DNA of 64,000 bases from Devosia soli (GCF_000970455.1 NZ_LAJG01000048.1:310001-374000), one strand, 5' to 3'. Shown: positions 53,235 through 63,232, counted from the stretch's first letter. Made by a program: numbers and translations. The notes: a model not told the origin generated them from the sequence alone.

Positions 53235-53993
53235 ATGATTGATCCCGTCTTCGTTGCCGTCGCCGTTCTTGCGGTGCTGATCGTCGGCCTGTCCAAGGCA
53301 GGGCTCCTTGGCGGCCTCGGAGTCGTCGGCGTGCCGCTCCTTGCCCTCGTCATGCCAGCGCGCGACGCCGCAGGCATGATGCTGCCGGTGCTCCTCTGCA
53401 TGGATGCTGTCGCGGTCTGGATGTATCGCAAGGAATTCGACCGCTCTCTCCTCAAGATCATGCTGCCCGGCGCGGCCGTCGGCACGCTCTTGGGCTGGGC
53501 GCTCTGGGCCATGGTCAGCGATGCGGTCGTCCTCCTCATGGTCGGCATCGTCACGCTGATCTTCGTCATCGATGCGGTCTTTCCAATCCGCAAGAAGCTC
53601 GAAGGCCTACCGCCTTCAAAACCCTGGGGCACTTTTTGGGGCGCCGTCGCCGGCTTTACGAGCTTCATCTCCCATACCGGCGGCCCGCCCTTCCAGATTT
53701 ACGTGCTGCCGCGAAAACTCCCGCCCGCCATCTATGCCGGCACCACCTCGGTGTTCTTCGCCATCGTCAACACAGCCAAGCTGATCCCCTATTTCTTCCT
53801 CGGCCAGCTCAACGTGCATAACCTGACGCTGTCGGCCGCGTTGGCGCCGGTCGGCGTCGCCGGGGTTTTTCTCGGCATCTATCTCGTCCGCCGCATTTCG
53901 ATGAAGCTCTTTTATCGGATCGCCTATTGGCTGGTTTTCCTTCTGGCGCTGCAGCTGATCTGGGATGGCGCCAGCAAGCTCATGGCAGGGTGA
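53235..53993 (+). CDS. TSUP-family (TauE/SafE) sulfite/organosulfonate permease
   Basis: 252-residue membrane protein with about seven to eight helices. FVAVAVLAVLIVGLSKAGLL and, in the second half, GFTSFISHTGGPPFQIYVLP are the TauE/SafE signature half-repeats. ATG 53235 matches the usual start; GTG 53196 is possible but its purine run has no spacing. It may export sulfite or sulfoacetate; no sulfur-metabolism gene is nearby. Tightly followed by pepF after 67 bases. Confidence 0.88.
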   Translation: MIDPVFVAVAVLAVLIVGLSKAGLLGGLGVVGVPLLALVMPARDAAGMMLPVLLCMDAVAVWMYRKEFDRSLLKIMLPGAAVGTLLGWALWAMVSDAVVLLMVGIVTLIFVIDAVFPIRKKLEGLPPSKPWGTFWGAVAGFTSFISHTGGPPFQIYVLPRKLPPAIYAGTTSVFFAIVNTAKLIPYFFLGQLNVHNLTLSAALAPVGVAGVFLGIYLVRRISMKLFYRIAYWLVFLLALQLIWDGASKLMAG

Positions 53994-54060
53994 TCTGGCT
54001 TCACAGCGACGCCCGGGCTGGCTAAGGTCCGCCCCGATTAGCTTTAGAGGAGTCGCGTTG

Positions 54061-55863
54061 ATGAGCGCTGCCGCACAAAAAGGCCACAACCAGTTCGGCA
54101 ACCTGCCCGTCTGGGATCTCGACGGCCTCTACCCCGGCAAGGACAGCCCTGAATTCAAGGCCGCGCTCGAAGAGGCCAAGGCGCTCGCCACCAAGTTCGA
54201 GAGCGACTACAAGGGCAAGCTTGCCGACCTCACCAAATCGGGCGGCCTCATCAAGGCGATCAAGGACAGCGAAACGCTGGGCGACCTCACCGGCCGCATC
54301 GGTTCCTTCTCGTTCCTCCAATATGCGCAACGCTCGACCGATCCCGACCGCGCCAAATTCATGGGCGACATCAACGAAGCGCTGACGACGCTCTCGACCC
54401 GCGTCCTCTTCTTCGAACTCGAACTCAACCGCATCGATGACGCCGAGCTCGACGCTGCCCTCGCGCGCGATCCCGAACTCGGCCGCTACAAGACCTGGTT
54501 TGCCGAGCTGCGGAAGGCCAAGCCATACCAGCTGGACGACAAGCTCGAAGAACTCTTCCACGACAAGTCCGTCACCGCCTTTTCGGCATGGAACCGGCTA
54601 TTTGATGAAACCATGTCGGCGCTTGAATTCGAGGTCGATGGCGAAACGCTGAACCTTGAATCGACCTTGCACCTGCTCTCCGAGAAGGACGAGAACAAGC
54701 GCGAAAGCGCCTTCAAGGCCCTCGCCAAGACTTTCAAGGCCAATGGCCGGCTCTTTGCCCACATCACCAATGTGCTCGCCAAGGACAAGGAAATCTCCGA
54801 CCGCTGGCGCGGCTATCAGGATATTGCCGACAGCCGCCACATGGCTAATTCCGTCGAACGCGAAGTCGTCGATGCGCTGCAAAAGGCCGTCGAAGATGCC
54901 TATCCGCGTCTTTCGCACCGCTACTACAAGATGAAGGCCAAGTGGTTCGGCAAGGACAAGCTCAATGCCTGGGATCGCAACGCGCCGCTGCCGACGAGCG
55001 ACGAACGCGTCTGGGATTGGGACACGGCCGTCACCACCGTCCTCGACGCCTATGGCCGCTTCTCCCCCGACCTCGCTGAAGTCGCAAAACCCTTCTTCAA
55101 TTCCGGCTGGATCGACGCCCCCACCGGCAACGGCAAGCTGTCCGGCGCTTTCGCGCACCCAACCGTGCCAAGCGCCCATCCCTATCTGATGCTGAATTAT
55201 CTGGGCCGGACGCGCGATATCATGACGCTCGCCCATGAGCTTGGCCATGGCGTGCATCAGCGTCTCGCCGCCGCGCAGGGCCCCATCCTTGCCAATACCC
55301 CGCTGACGCTGGCAGAAACCGCCTCGGTCTTTGGCGAAATGCTGACCTTCCGATCGCTCCTCGACAAGACGACGGACCCCAAGCAGCGCTTCGCGCTCCT
55401 GTCTTCCAAGGTCGAAGACATGCTCAATACCGTTGTGCGCCAGATCGCCTTTTATTCCTTTGAGCGCAAGGTCCACACTGCCCGCCGCCAGGGGGAACTG
55501 CGGCTCGAAGAAATCAACCAGATCTGGCGTGAGGTGCAGAAGGCTTCATTGGGTGACGGTATTGTTCAGAACGAAGGCTACGAGATCTTCTGGACCTATA
55601 TTCCGCACTTCATCCACTCGCCTTTCTATGTCTATGCCTATGCCTTCGGTGACTGCCTTGTGAACTCGCTCTACGCACAGTATGAGAAGTCCAGTGAGGG
55701 CTTTGCGGAGCGATATTTCGAGCTCCTCAAGGCTGGGGGAAGCAAGCATCATTCCGAACTGCTGGCGCCATTCGGGCTTGATGCCAAGGACCCCAACTTC
55801 TGGTCATTGGGCCTTTCGATGATCGAGGGACTGATCGACGAACTTGAGGCGACCTCGCCCTGA
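54061..55863 (+). CDS. pepF: M3-family oligoendopeptidase F
   Basis: Zinc metallopeptidase that cuts short cytosolic peptides, 600 residues. The N-terminal helical domain (WDLDGLYPGKDSPEFKAALE) precedes the active site TLAHELGHGVHQRLA near residue 390, with ETASVFGEMLTF giving the third ligand. GAGGAG lies eight bases before ATG 54061. The gene for aa3 oxidase subunit IV follows after 48 bases. An upstream reading overlaps the permease and is rejected. Confidence 0.95.
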   Translation: MSAAAQKGHNQFGNLPVWDLDGLYPGKDSPEFKAALEEAKALATKFESDYKGKLADLTKSGGLIKAIKDSETLGDLTGRIGSFSFLQYAQRSTDPDRAKFMGDINEALTTLSTRVLFFELELNRIDDAELDAALARDPELGRYKTWFAELRKAKPYQLDDKLEELFHDKSVTAFSAWNRLFDETMSALEFEVDGETLNLESTLHLLSEKDENKRESAFKALAKTFKANGRLFAHITNVLAKDKEISDRWRGYQDIADSRHMANSVEREVVDALQKAVEDAYPRLSHRYYKMKAKWFGKDKLNAWDRNAPLPTSDERVWDWDTAVTTVLDAYGRFSPDLAEVAKPFFNSGWIDAPTGNGKLSGAFAHPTVPSAHPYLMLNYLGRTRDIMTLAHELGHGVHQRLAAAQGPILANTPLTLAETASVFGEMLTFRSLLDKTTDPKQRFALLSSKVEDMLNTVVRQIAFYSFERKVHTARRQGELRLEEINQIWREVQKASLGDGIVQNEGYEIFWTYIPHFIHSPFYVYAYAFGDCLVNSLYAQYEKSSEGFAERYFELLKAGGSKHHSELLAPFGLDAKDPNFWSLGLSMIEGLIDELEATSP

Positions 55864-55911
55864 TCGGCAGGCGCGACGAAAACGAGACGACTGCATTTTT
55901 TTGAGGACGAT

Positions 55912-56076
55912 ATGGCATCCCAGCACCCCGCCCACCATTCCGAGCCGATCCTTGAATCGCCGATGGATTACGCCGAGCACGAAAAGACCTATAATGGCTT
56001 CATCTCGGGGGTGAAGTGGTCGGTACTGTCGGTCGCGGTGCTGCTGATCATCCTCTACTTCGTCGTTCAGCCATAA
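55912..56076 (+). CDS. aa3-type cytochrome c oxidase subunit IV
   Basis: 54-residue single-helix protein. The start ASQHPAHHSEPILESPMDYA and the segment HEKTYNGFISGVKWSVLSVA plus the helix LLIILYFVV match the bacterial COX4_pro_2 family, an accessory subunit of the aa3 oxidase of alphaproteobacteria. The remaining oxidase genes are not in this window; the position between pepF and pntAA is usual in the group. GAGGA lies seven bases before ATG. Confidence 0.85.
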   Translation: MASQHPAHHSEPILESPMDYAEHEKTYNGFISGVKWSVLSVAVLLIILYFVVQP

Positions 56077-56134
56077 ATCACCAAAAGCAGGCCAAGAGCT
56101 GCCTGCCCGCCGGCAGGCGGGTAGGAGAGTGCTC

Positions 56135-57739
56135 ATGAAGATTGCGGTTCTGCGGGAAACCGCAGGCGGCGAACACCGTGTCGCCGCCACGCCCGAAACC
56201 GTCGGCAAGCTCATCGGGCTTGGCGCGAACGTCAGCATCGAAGCGGGCGCCGGCATCGGCTCCCGCATTGGCGATGACAGATATATCGAAGCCGGCGCGA
56301 CCATTGCGCCGAGCCGTGCCGCGGCCGTTTCCGGCGCCGACATCGTGCTCGGTGTCCGCCGCCCCCTCGCCGCGAGCCTTGCCGGAACAAATCCCGGCGC
56401 GCTCGTCATCGGCGCACTCGATCCCTATGGCAATGAAGCCGACATCGCCGCGCTCGCCGCTGCCGGCGTCAGCGCCATCTCCATGGAATTCATGCCGCGC
56501 ATCACCCGCGCGCAAGTGATGGATATTCTCTCCTCTCAGGCCAACCTCGCCGGCTACCAGGCGGTCATCGAAGCCGCGGCACAATTCGAGCGCGCGCTGC
56601 CGATGATGATGACTGCCGCCGGCACCGTGCGGCCGGCGAAAGCATTCGTCATGGGCGCGGGCGTCGCCGGCCTCCAGGCCATCGCCACGGCGCGCCGCCT
56701 CGGCGCCGTCGTTTCGGCCACCGACGTGCGCCCCGCTGCCAAGGAACAGGTTGAATCGCTTGGCGGCAAGTTCATAGCCGTCGAGGACGAAGAGTTCAAG
56801 CAGGCTGAAACCGCTGGCGGCTATGCCAAGCAGATGAGCGCCGAATACCAGGCCAAGCAGGCCGAGCTTACTGCTCAGCATATCGCCAAGCAGGACATCG
56901 TCATCACCACCGCCCTGATCCCTGGCCGCCCTGCCCCGCGTCTCATCACCCGCCAAATGGTGGAATCCATGGCGCCGGGCAGCGTCATCGTTGATCTCGC
57001 CGCCGAACGCGGCGGCAATGTCGAGTTGACCCAACCGGATAAGATCATCGAGCACAACGGCGTCACCATCGTCGGCTACACCAATCTCCAGGGCCGCATC
57101 CCGACAACGGCCAGTCAACTCTATGCCCGCAACCTCCTCGCTTTTGTCGAAACGCTAATCGACAAGAAGGAAAAGCGCCTCGCCATCAATTGGGATGACG
57201 AGCTGGTCAAGGCGACCGTCCTGACGCGCGATGGCGCAATCGTCCATCCCAATTTCAGTGCGACGGCCCAGCCCGCCAATGCCCCCCTCGCCCTTCCCAA
57301 AGATGCGCCCGCGACGCCCGCTACCACATCGACGGCACAAGGGGCCCCAGCCAAAACTGGAGCGGCCGGAAAGCCTGCGACAAGCACCACGGCCAAGAAG
57401 CCGGCGGCGAGGAAGACGGAAGTCGCCGCCATGGCGGACACCCCTAAGAAGGCCGCGCCGGGCGTCGAACAATCCATTCCCGCCGGCGCCGAACCGGCGC
57501 CCTCGCTCGCAAAGCGCGCCCGCGCCAAAAAGGTCGCCGCCGTGATCGACGCGGCCGCGGCCGCCAAGAAGCCGGCTGCCCGGAACGCGGCAAAATCAGT
57601 CGCGACCGCAGGGGGTGATGCGCCAATCGAAGCGTCCAAGCCGGCGCGAGCGCGAACAAGCAAACCAACGACCGCGGCTGGTCAGGTGGAAGCGCCGCCG
57701 ACCAGAACAAAAAAAGCCAAGCCGGAGGGGAACCTTTAA
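56135..57739 (+). CDS. pntAA: NAD(P) transhydrogenase subunit alpha 1 with a long basic tail
   Basis: NAD(H)-binding domain I of proton-translocating transhydrogenase, 534 residues. The first 375 are normal: IAVLRETAGGEHRVAATPET, the NAD loop FVMGAGVAGLQAIATARRLG near 170, and VIVDLAAERGGNVELT. From about residue 380 to the end is a tail of 155 residues rich in Ala, Lys, Pro and Thr (KPATSTTAKKPAARKTEVAA; AVIDAAAAAKKPAARNAAKS) with histone H1-like AKKPAAR repeats. Usual proteins end near 380-400. ATG 56135 has AGGAG eight bases before it; an inverted repeat at 56101-56118 (GCCTGCC/GGCAGGC) lies in the leader. Its stop abuts pntAB. Confidence 0.9.
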   Translation: MKIAVLRETAGGEHRVAATPETVGKLIGLGANVSIEAGAGIGSRIGDDRYIEAGATIAPSRAAAVSGADIVLGVRRPLAASLAGTNPGALVIGALDPYGNEADIAALAAAGVSAISMEFMPRITRAQVMDILSSQANLAGYQAVIEAAAQFERALPMMMTAAGTVRPAKAFVMGAGVAGLQAIATARRLGAVVSATDVRPAAKEQVESLGGKFIAVEDEEFKQAETAGGYAKQMSAEYQAKQAELTAQHIAKQDIVITTALIPGRPAPRLITRQMVESMAPGSVIVDLAAERGGNVELTQPDKIIEHNGVTIVGYTNLQGRIPTTASQLYARNLLAFVETLIDKKEKRLAINWDDELVKATVLTRDGAIVHPNFSATAQPANAPLALPKDAPATPATTSTAQGAPAKTGAAGKPATSTTAKKPAARKTEVAAMADTPKKAAPGVEQSIPAGAEPAPSLAKRARAKKVAAVIDAAAAAKKPAARNAAKSVATAGGDAPIEASKPARARTSKPTTAAGQVEAPPTRTKKAKPEGNL

Positions 57740-58102
57740 ATGGAAGCAACGGCAAATACGGTCGCCGATACCGCCACGGCGGTCGTTCACGGCGCCATCG
57801 GCGGGGCGATCGACCCCTTCATCTTCCGTCTGGCGATCTTCGTTCTCGCCATCTTCGTGGGTTATTTCGTCGTATGGAGCGTCACCCCTGCGCTCCATAC
57901 GCCGCTGATGAGTGTGACCAACGCCATCTCCTCGGTGATCGTCGTTGGCGCCCTCCTCGCCGTCGGCGTCCAGCTGGCCAATGACGCCAGCTGGGTTTCA
58001 AGGCTCTTCGGCTTCATCGCCTTGGTCTTTGCCTCGGTCAACATCTTCGGGGGCTTCCTCGTGACCCAGCGCATGCTCGCCATGTACAAGCGGAAGGGCT
58101 GA
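57740..58102 (+). CDS. pntAB: NAD(P) transhydrogenase subunit alpha 2 (membrane part)
   Basis: 120-residue membrane subunit. Helices lie at about 27-48 ([20 protein letters not shown]), 62-80 ([20 protein letters not shown]) and 88-108 ([20 protein letters not shown]). The family-typical end [10 protein letters not shown] is present. It begins directly after pntAA and precedes pntB by five bases; the split of the alpha subunit in two is usual in alphaproteobacteria. Confidence 0.95.
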   Translation: MEATANTVADTATAVVHGAIGGAIDPFIFRLAIFVLAIFVGYFVVWSVTPALHTPLMSVTNAISSVIVVGALLAVGVQLANDASWVSRLFGFIALVFASVNIFGGFLVTQRMLAMYKRKG

Positions 58103-58107
58103 CGGTC

Positions 58108-59514
58108 ATGATCGACGCCAATATCGCCGCGTTATTCTATCTTGTTTCCGGCGTGCTCTTCATCCTGGCGCTGCGCGGCCTCTCGAGCCCCTCTTCCGCC
58201 CGCCAAGGCAATCTCTACGGCATGATCGGCATGGGCATTGCCGTTGTCACCACGCTGCTTGTCGCGGCGCCAAGCGATTGGGTAAGCTGGTTGCTGATCA
58301 TAGGTGGCCTCGGCCTTGGTGGCGGTATTGGCGCCTATATCGCGCGCGAAGTGAAGATGACCGACATGCCCCAGCTTGTCGCCGCTTTCCATTCGCTCGT
58401 CGGCTTTGCCGCCGTGTTCGTGGCCGCCGCAGCGCTTTATGCGCCCGAGGCCTTCGGCATCGGCGTACCCGGCGCCATCCACGCCCAGGCGCTCATCGAA
58501 ATGTCGATCGGCGTCGCCATCGGCGCCTTTACCTTTACCGGCTCGGTCATCGCCTTTGCCAAGCTCAACGGCAATATGTCGGGCAAGCCGATCATCCTGC
58601 CAGCTCGACACCTGATCCACATCGTCATCGGCGTCGTGCTCATCGCGCTCGTCTGGGCCTTCACGGTCACAGCCGAACCTTGGCTCTTCTGGCTGATCAC
58701 CCTTCTCGCTCTCGTCCTTGGCGGGCTGATGATCATCCCGATTGGCGGCGCCGACATGCCCGTCGTCGTCTCGATGCTCAATTCCTACTCCGGCTGGGCC
58801 GCCGCCGGCATTGGTTTTACATTGGGCAATACCGCCCTCATCATCACTGGCGCCCTGGTCGGTTCCTCAGGCGCCATCCTTTCCTACATCATGTGCAAGG
58901 CGATGAACCGGAGTTTTATCTCCGTCATCCTCGGCGGCTTTGGCGGCGACACCGCTTCTGCCGGTGCTGCTGGTGAAGACGATCGCCCGGTCAAGCAAGG
59001 TGCCGCCGAGGACGCCGCTTTCCTCATGAAGAATGCCGGCAAGGTCATCATCGTCCCCGGCTATGGCATGGCCGTAGCCCAGGCCCAGCATGCCCTGCGC
59101 GAAATGGCGGACCTGCTCAAGGCCGCCGGCGTGGAAGTAAAATACGCCATTCATCCCGTTGCCGGTCGTATGCCCGGCCACATGAACGTGCTCCTCGCCG
59201 AAGCCAACGTCCCCTATGACGAAGTCTTCGAACTCGAGGACATCAACTCCGAATTCGCCCAGAGCGACGTCGCCTTCGTCATCGGCGCCAACGACGTGAC
59301 CAATCCTGCCGCCAAGACCGACAAGACTTCACCGATCTACGGCATGCCTGTTCTCAACGTCGAAGACGCCGGCACCGTACTCTTCATCAAGCGCGGCATG
59401 GCCGCTGGTTACGCCGGCGTACAGAATGAACTCTTCTTCCGCGACAACACCATGATGCTGTTCGGCGACGCCAAGAAGGTCACGGAAGATATCGTCAAGA
59501 GCCTGGGGCACTAG
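58108..59514 (+). CDS. pntB: NAD(P) transhydrogenase subunit beta
   Basis: 468 residues with nine or so membrane helices in the first 270 residues (GMIGMGIAVVTTLLVAAPSD; FHSLVGFAAVFVAAAALYAP; LNSYSGWAAAGIGFTLGNTA) and the NADP-binding domain III from about 285 (IVPGYGMAVAQAQHALREM; GRMPGHMNVLLAEANVPYDE; ANDVTNPAA). Uses the proton gradient to reduce NADP from NADH. Last gene of the pntAA-AB-B operon. Confidence 0.97.
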   Translation: MIDANIAALFYLVSGVLFILALRGLSSPSSARQGNLYGMIGMGIAVVTTLLVAAPSDWVSWLLIIGGLGLGGGIGAYIAREVKMTDMPQLVAAFHSLVGFAAVFVAAAALYAPEAFGIGVPGAIHAQALIEMSIGVAIGAFTFTGSVIAFAKLNGNMSGKPIILPARHLIHIVIGVVLIALVWAFTVTAEPWLFWLITLLALVLGGLMIIPIGGADMPVVVSMLNSYSGWAAAGIGFTLGNTALIITGALVGSSGAILSYIMCKAMNRSFISVILGGFGGDTASAGAAGEDDRPVKQGAAEDAAFLMKNAGKVIIVPGYGMAVAQAQHALREMADLLKAAGVEVKYAIHPVAGRMPGHMNVLLAEANVPYDEVFELEDINSEFAQSDVAFVIGANDVTNPAAKTDKTSPIYGMPVLNVEDAGTVLFIKRGMAAGYAGVQNELFFRDNTMMLFGDAKKVTEDIVKSLGH

Positions 59515-59579
59515 GCGTCTGCGAGGGAGAAAGGCAGGTGGCGATCGACGTCAACCGGTCGAGCCCTGCCCCACCGTCA

Positions 59580-59643
59580 CCACCGGGCTTGTCCCGGTGG
59601 TCCATACCTCGGCAAGATGGATTGCCGGGACAAGCCCGGCAAT
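59580..59643. repeat. Composite palindromic repeat, copy 2
   Basis: Two hairpins: CCACCGGG-CTTGT-CCCGGTGG at 59580-59600 and ATTGCCGGG-ACAAG-CCCGGCAAT at 59621-59643. The same pair recurs at 63283-63345 with a spacer of similar length. The rest of 59515-59709 holds nothing I can name. Confidence 0.85.
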
Positions 59644-59709
59644 GACGAGTGTGACTACACCCATGACGGCATCCCCGCGTATAGGGGATTTCTTCTTCAG
59701 AGCCTTTGG

Positions 59710-62622
59710 CTACATCACCTTGCTGATTTCCATCAGCCCCGGCCGCTGATCGTTGGCAGCCTTGATCGCCGCCTCCCCGCCCAACACCACCACGTGGCCC
59801 TTGTCGCGAATGGCCTCGATCGCTTCCGCCAATGCCAGGAAATCGGCATTGCTCGCGCCAAGGATCTCATTGCGCCTTTGCTGGCGGATATCGTCGGTGG
59901 TCCCGGTCAAAATCCGCCACATCGCCGAATACCCCTTGGCATCGACGAATTCGGGCCGATCCGCGTCGCCGATCACACCGATGATCGAGCGCGTCAGATC
60001 GCTCTCGCCTATCCCCGCCCGCAGCGCCTTGGCCGCCCCGTCATAGACATCGAGTGTCTTGAGAAGATTCGGGTCGCGATAGGAAAGGAAAGCAAAGTTG
60101 CCCGAGGAAAGATCGAACCGGCTCGATCCACCATAAGCCCCGCCCTGTACGCGCACTTTGTCCCATAGATAGGTGGTGTTGAGGAAGCGCAGCACCACCG
60201 CCGAAGCCGCCGATGCGTTGTATCCGAGAGCCTTGAGGTTTGCCCCCTTGCCGACATAGTTGACCTGCGCCGGGATAACGAGGCCCTCGGATTTCGGCGC
60301 AACCGCAAAGCCCCAATCCTGTTCGGTGGCGTCGCGCTGTGGCAGGCCGGAAACGAAACTCCCGAGCGATGACTTTGCATCAGCCAGCAAGCTTCCATCC
60401 GCCGTCAGATTGACCACCATGCGGCTGCGGTTAAACAGCGTATTGCGGATTTGCCGGAAGCGGGCCTCGACGCTTGACCAATCCGTATCGATCCGCTTGA
60501 CGAGATCGCGCAGGAACTGGAGATAGCTGACCCCGCCCGATTGCTCGGCGACCCAGCTCGCTTCCGTCAGCCCGGCCTTGAGGCGCGTATCGACGATGGA
60601 ATTGCCGGCCGGGATCATACGGGCTTCGAAACCCGCCTTTTCCTCGAGCGCCATCTGGCGGATGCGCTCGCGATTGTCGAGGCGCGCATCGAGCAGCACA
60701 TCGCTCATGATCTCGAGCATTTCGCCGAATTTGGCGGGCACCGATTTGCCCGAAAGGAAGAACCAGGCGGCCGTGCCGCTGTCATCGAGCTTTGTTGCAA
60801 GGCTCCGGTGCTGCGAAATCCCGCCCGTTGTCCGCCCGATCCGCTGGGTCAGGCTGACGAAGTCTTCCTTGCTCGTGCCGGTCTGCAGCAGCGCCCGTCC
60901 AAAAAGTGGCAGGTAAGGCAGCAGATCCGCACTCAGAACCTTTAGATCAAAGCCAAGATCGAGATAAAGAATCCCAAGCGTCGGCAGATCGTGGTGCAGG
61001 AGCCGCGCCCCCGCCAAATCGCTCTCGTCGGTTGGCACAGTGCGGATGTCGCGGTCGAGATCGCCTAGCGTCAGCGTCGGTATCTTTGCCAGATCTTCCG
61101 GTCGGTCGACCTCTTCCTGCAAGGCCCTGAGCCGTGCGGTCCGCTCTTCCGTCGCCTTGATTGCCGCATCGTCCATCCGGGCGCGCACTGCGGCAAGCTT
61201 GTCTTCCTCGGCCTTGGCTTCACGCGCCCCCTGTTCCGGATCAGCTTCGATTTTCGAAGTCACGCGATGCGGATTATCGAGGAACAGCCGGCGGATTTCG
61301 CGCTCGAAATGCCCCTGCCCGGCCTTTTGCTTCAAATCCTCGAGCGCAGCCTCAAAGGTGAGCGGCGCCAAAGGATCGCCACCATGCAGCCAAGCGCCGA
61401 GCGCGGTGAACATATAGTTCATGCCGCGCGGCTGGCCGCCGGTGTTCTGTTCGCGCAGGTGAAACTCGAACGTATTGAGCGCGGCTTCCCGCTGCTCTTC
61501 GGAAAAGCCGGTTTCGGCCAGTTCCGCTAAGGTGTCGAGCACGAGCTTTTCGACCTTCTCCGCATCCGCCGGATCGATCCCCTTGAGCCCGAACCCGGCC
61601 ATGGGCTGCCTGAGCCAGGTGGAGATCCCGCCGCCGAGCATGCTCTCGCCAATCCCGCTTTCCGTCAGCTTCTTGCGTAGCGGCGCCGCCGAATTCCCAG
61701 CCAGCAAATAGCTCAAAATACCATGGCTTAGTGTTTCTGCGCGCCCTTCCGGCGGGTCAAGCATCCAATTGACGCTGACCATGCCATCGCGGCGCTTTTC
61801 CGGATCCACCGTACCGGCATAGGTGCCGCTCACCTGCCGCGGCGCATTCCAGCGCGGCTGCAGCTTGACCTCGGCATCGACTGGCGCAGCCTCGAACTGG
61901 CTAAACACCTCGTCGAGAATGGCAAGCCGCTTTTCCGGCGCATCGTCGCCGGCAAACACCACGCGGGCATTGGAGGGGTGATAGAATTTTTGGTGGAAGC
62001 GCTTGAACTGCTCATAAGTCAGCGCCGGAATATCCTTGGGGTCGCCGCCCGAGGATTTGCCATAGGTCGTATCGGGATAAAGCGCCCGCTGCGTCTGGTC
62101 GTGCATCACCGAGTCGGGCGAAGAGAAAACGCCCTTCATTTCATTGAACACAACACCCTTGTAAACGAGCGGCGCTTCGGCGTTTTCCAGCTCGTAGTGC
62201 CAGCCCTCCTGCTCGAAGGTGTCTTCGGTCAGAAGCGGAAAGAACACTGCGTCGAGATAGACATCGACGAGATTGTAAAAATCCTTGAGGTTGGCGCTCG
62301 CCACCGGATAGGCGGTCTTGTCCGGAAAGGTCATGGCGTTGAGGAAGGTGTGCATCGACCCCTTCAACAGCTCTACGAAAGGCTTCTTCACTGGATATTT
62401 GCGGCTGCCGCAGAGCACCGAATGCTCAAGGATATGCGCGATCCCGGTCGAATCCTCAGGCGGCGTCTTGAAGGTAATGCCAAAGACCTTGTTCTCGTCC
62501 TCATTGACGAGGCTGAGCACCTCCGCACCGGTCTTCTTGTGCCGAAACAGTTGCGCCTGCGAATTGATCTCGGCGACTTTTTCGTCGCGCACCAGTTCGA
62601 AAGCGGGATGGGAGGAAGCCAT
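59710..62622 (-). CDS. M16C-family zinc metalloprotease (presequence protease type)
   Basis: 970-residue insulinase-like peptidase with two M16 halves. The inverted zinc motif HILEH at residues 63-67 is active, preceded by FKTPPEDSTG and followed by CGSRKYPVKKPFVELLKGSM; the second zinc glutamate is in the ELENAEAPLVYKGVVFNEMK region. The second half (from about 500) lacks the motif, as usual. Related to PreP/CYM1, which degrade targeting peptides and short polypeptides in the cytosol or periplasm; no signal peptide is seen. ATG 62655 would add 11 residues; 62622 fits better. Confidence 0.93.
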   Translation of the reverse strand: MASSHPAFELVRDEKVAEINSQAQLFRHKKTGAEVLSLVNEDENKVFGITFKTPPEDSTGIAHILEHSVLCGSRKYPVKKPFVELLKGSMHTFLNAMTFPDKTAYPVASANLKDFYNLVDVYLDAVFFPLLTEDTFEQEGWHYELENAEAPLVYKGVVFNEMKGVFSSPDSVMHDQTQRALYPDTTYGKSSGGDPKDIPALTYEQFKRFHQKFYHPSNARVVFAGDDAPEKRLAILDEVFSQFEAAPVDAEVKLQPRWNAPRQVSGTYAGTVDPEKRRDGMVSVNWMLDPPEGRAETLSHGILSYLLAGNSAAPLRKKLTESGIGESMLGGGISTWLRQPMAGFGLKGIDPADAEKVEKLVLDTLAELAETGFSEEQREAALNTFEFHLREQNTGGQPRGMNYMFTALGAWLHGGDPLAPLTFEAALEDLKQKAGQGHFEREIRRLFLDNPHRVTSKIEADPEQGAREAKAEEDKLAAVRARMDDAAIKATEERTARLRALQEEVDRPEDLAKIPTLTLGDLDRDIRTVPTDESDLAGARLLHHDLPTLGILYLDLGFDLKVLSADLLPYLPLFGRALLQTGTSKEDFVSLTQRIGRTTGGISQHRSLATKLDDSGTAAWFFLSGKSVPAKFGEMLEIMSDVLLDARLDNRERIRQMALEEKAGFEARMIPAGNSIVDTRLKAGLTEASWVAEQSGGVSYLQFLRDLVKRIDTDWSSVEARFRQIRNTLFNRSRMVVNLTADGSLLADAKSSLGSFVSGLPQRDATEQDWGFAVAPKSEGLVIPAQVNYVGKGANLKALGYNASAASAVVLRFLNTTYLWDKVRVQGGAYGGSSRFDLSSGNFAFLSYRDPNLLKTLDVYDGAAKALRAGIGESDLTRSIIGVIGDADRPEFVDAKGYSAMWRILTGTTDDIRQQRRNEILGASNADFLALAEAIEAIRDKGHVVVLGGEAAIKAANDQRPGLMEISKVM

Positions 62623-62725
62623 GAGAGAACTCTCAATTTCTTGTTGTTGCCGCATAACCTAGTTAGCCGTTGGCTGTTTCGCTACCCCGGTCGCAAGGCC
62701 GTGAGACATCTTTGGAGGATGCGCG

Positions 62726-63232
62726 ATGAAAGCTTTTGCAACTCTGGCCTTGGCCCTCACTGGAATATCCATGACAGCGGCCATGGCGCAGGAAAGTCCC
62801 GCCTATCAAGACGACCGCTCCAGCGCGACCGCCTTGATCCAGTCGCTCTACAACGCCATCGACCGCAAGGAATATCTCCGCGCCTGGTCCTACTATGCGT
62901 CCAACACCGTCGCCTCGGCGGAGGACGAAGCAGCCAAGGCCGATTACGAAACCTTCAAGAAGGGCTATGCCAACACCGAATTCGTCACCCTGCTCACCGG
63001 CGAGGAAACCGAAGAAGGCGCGGCAGGCAGCACCTATTACAAGCTCCCCGTCGCCATCGATGCGGTAGACGGCGCCGGCAAACACACCCAATTCACCGGC
63101 TGCTACACATTGCGCCTCGCCCAACCCACCGTGCAGGACGCTCCGCCCTACCAGCCCATCCACATCGAAAGCGGCGAGCTGAAACCGGCAAGTGGCGAAT
63201 TGGAGGCGATTTTGCCGAAAAGCTGTGAGTAG
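62726..63232 (+). CDS. Exported protein of unknown function
   Basis: 168 residues with a signal peptide (KAFATLALALTGISMTAAMA). The mature domain has a helical start (LIQSLYNAIDRKEYLRAWSY) followed by a mixed sheet (FTGCYTLRLAQP) with the pair of cysteines TGCYT and KSCE that may bond. It resembles small NTF2-like or lipocalin-like folds, but I recognise no family. Divergent from the M16 protease gene across 103 bases. Confidence 0.75.
   Translation: MKAFATLALALTGISMTAAMAQESPAYQDDRSSATALIQSLYNAIDRKEYLRAWSYYASNTVASAEDEAAKADYETFKKGYANTEFVTLLTGEETEEGAAGSTYYKLPVAIDAVDGAGKHTQFTGCYTLRLAQPTVQDAPPYQPIHIESGELKPASGELEAILPKSCE

Noticed and set aside
56101..56118. Regulatory hairpin before pntAA
   Set aside because: GCCTGCC-CGCC-GGCAGGC is a real inverted repeat, but short and with no other signal; mentioned only with pntAA.
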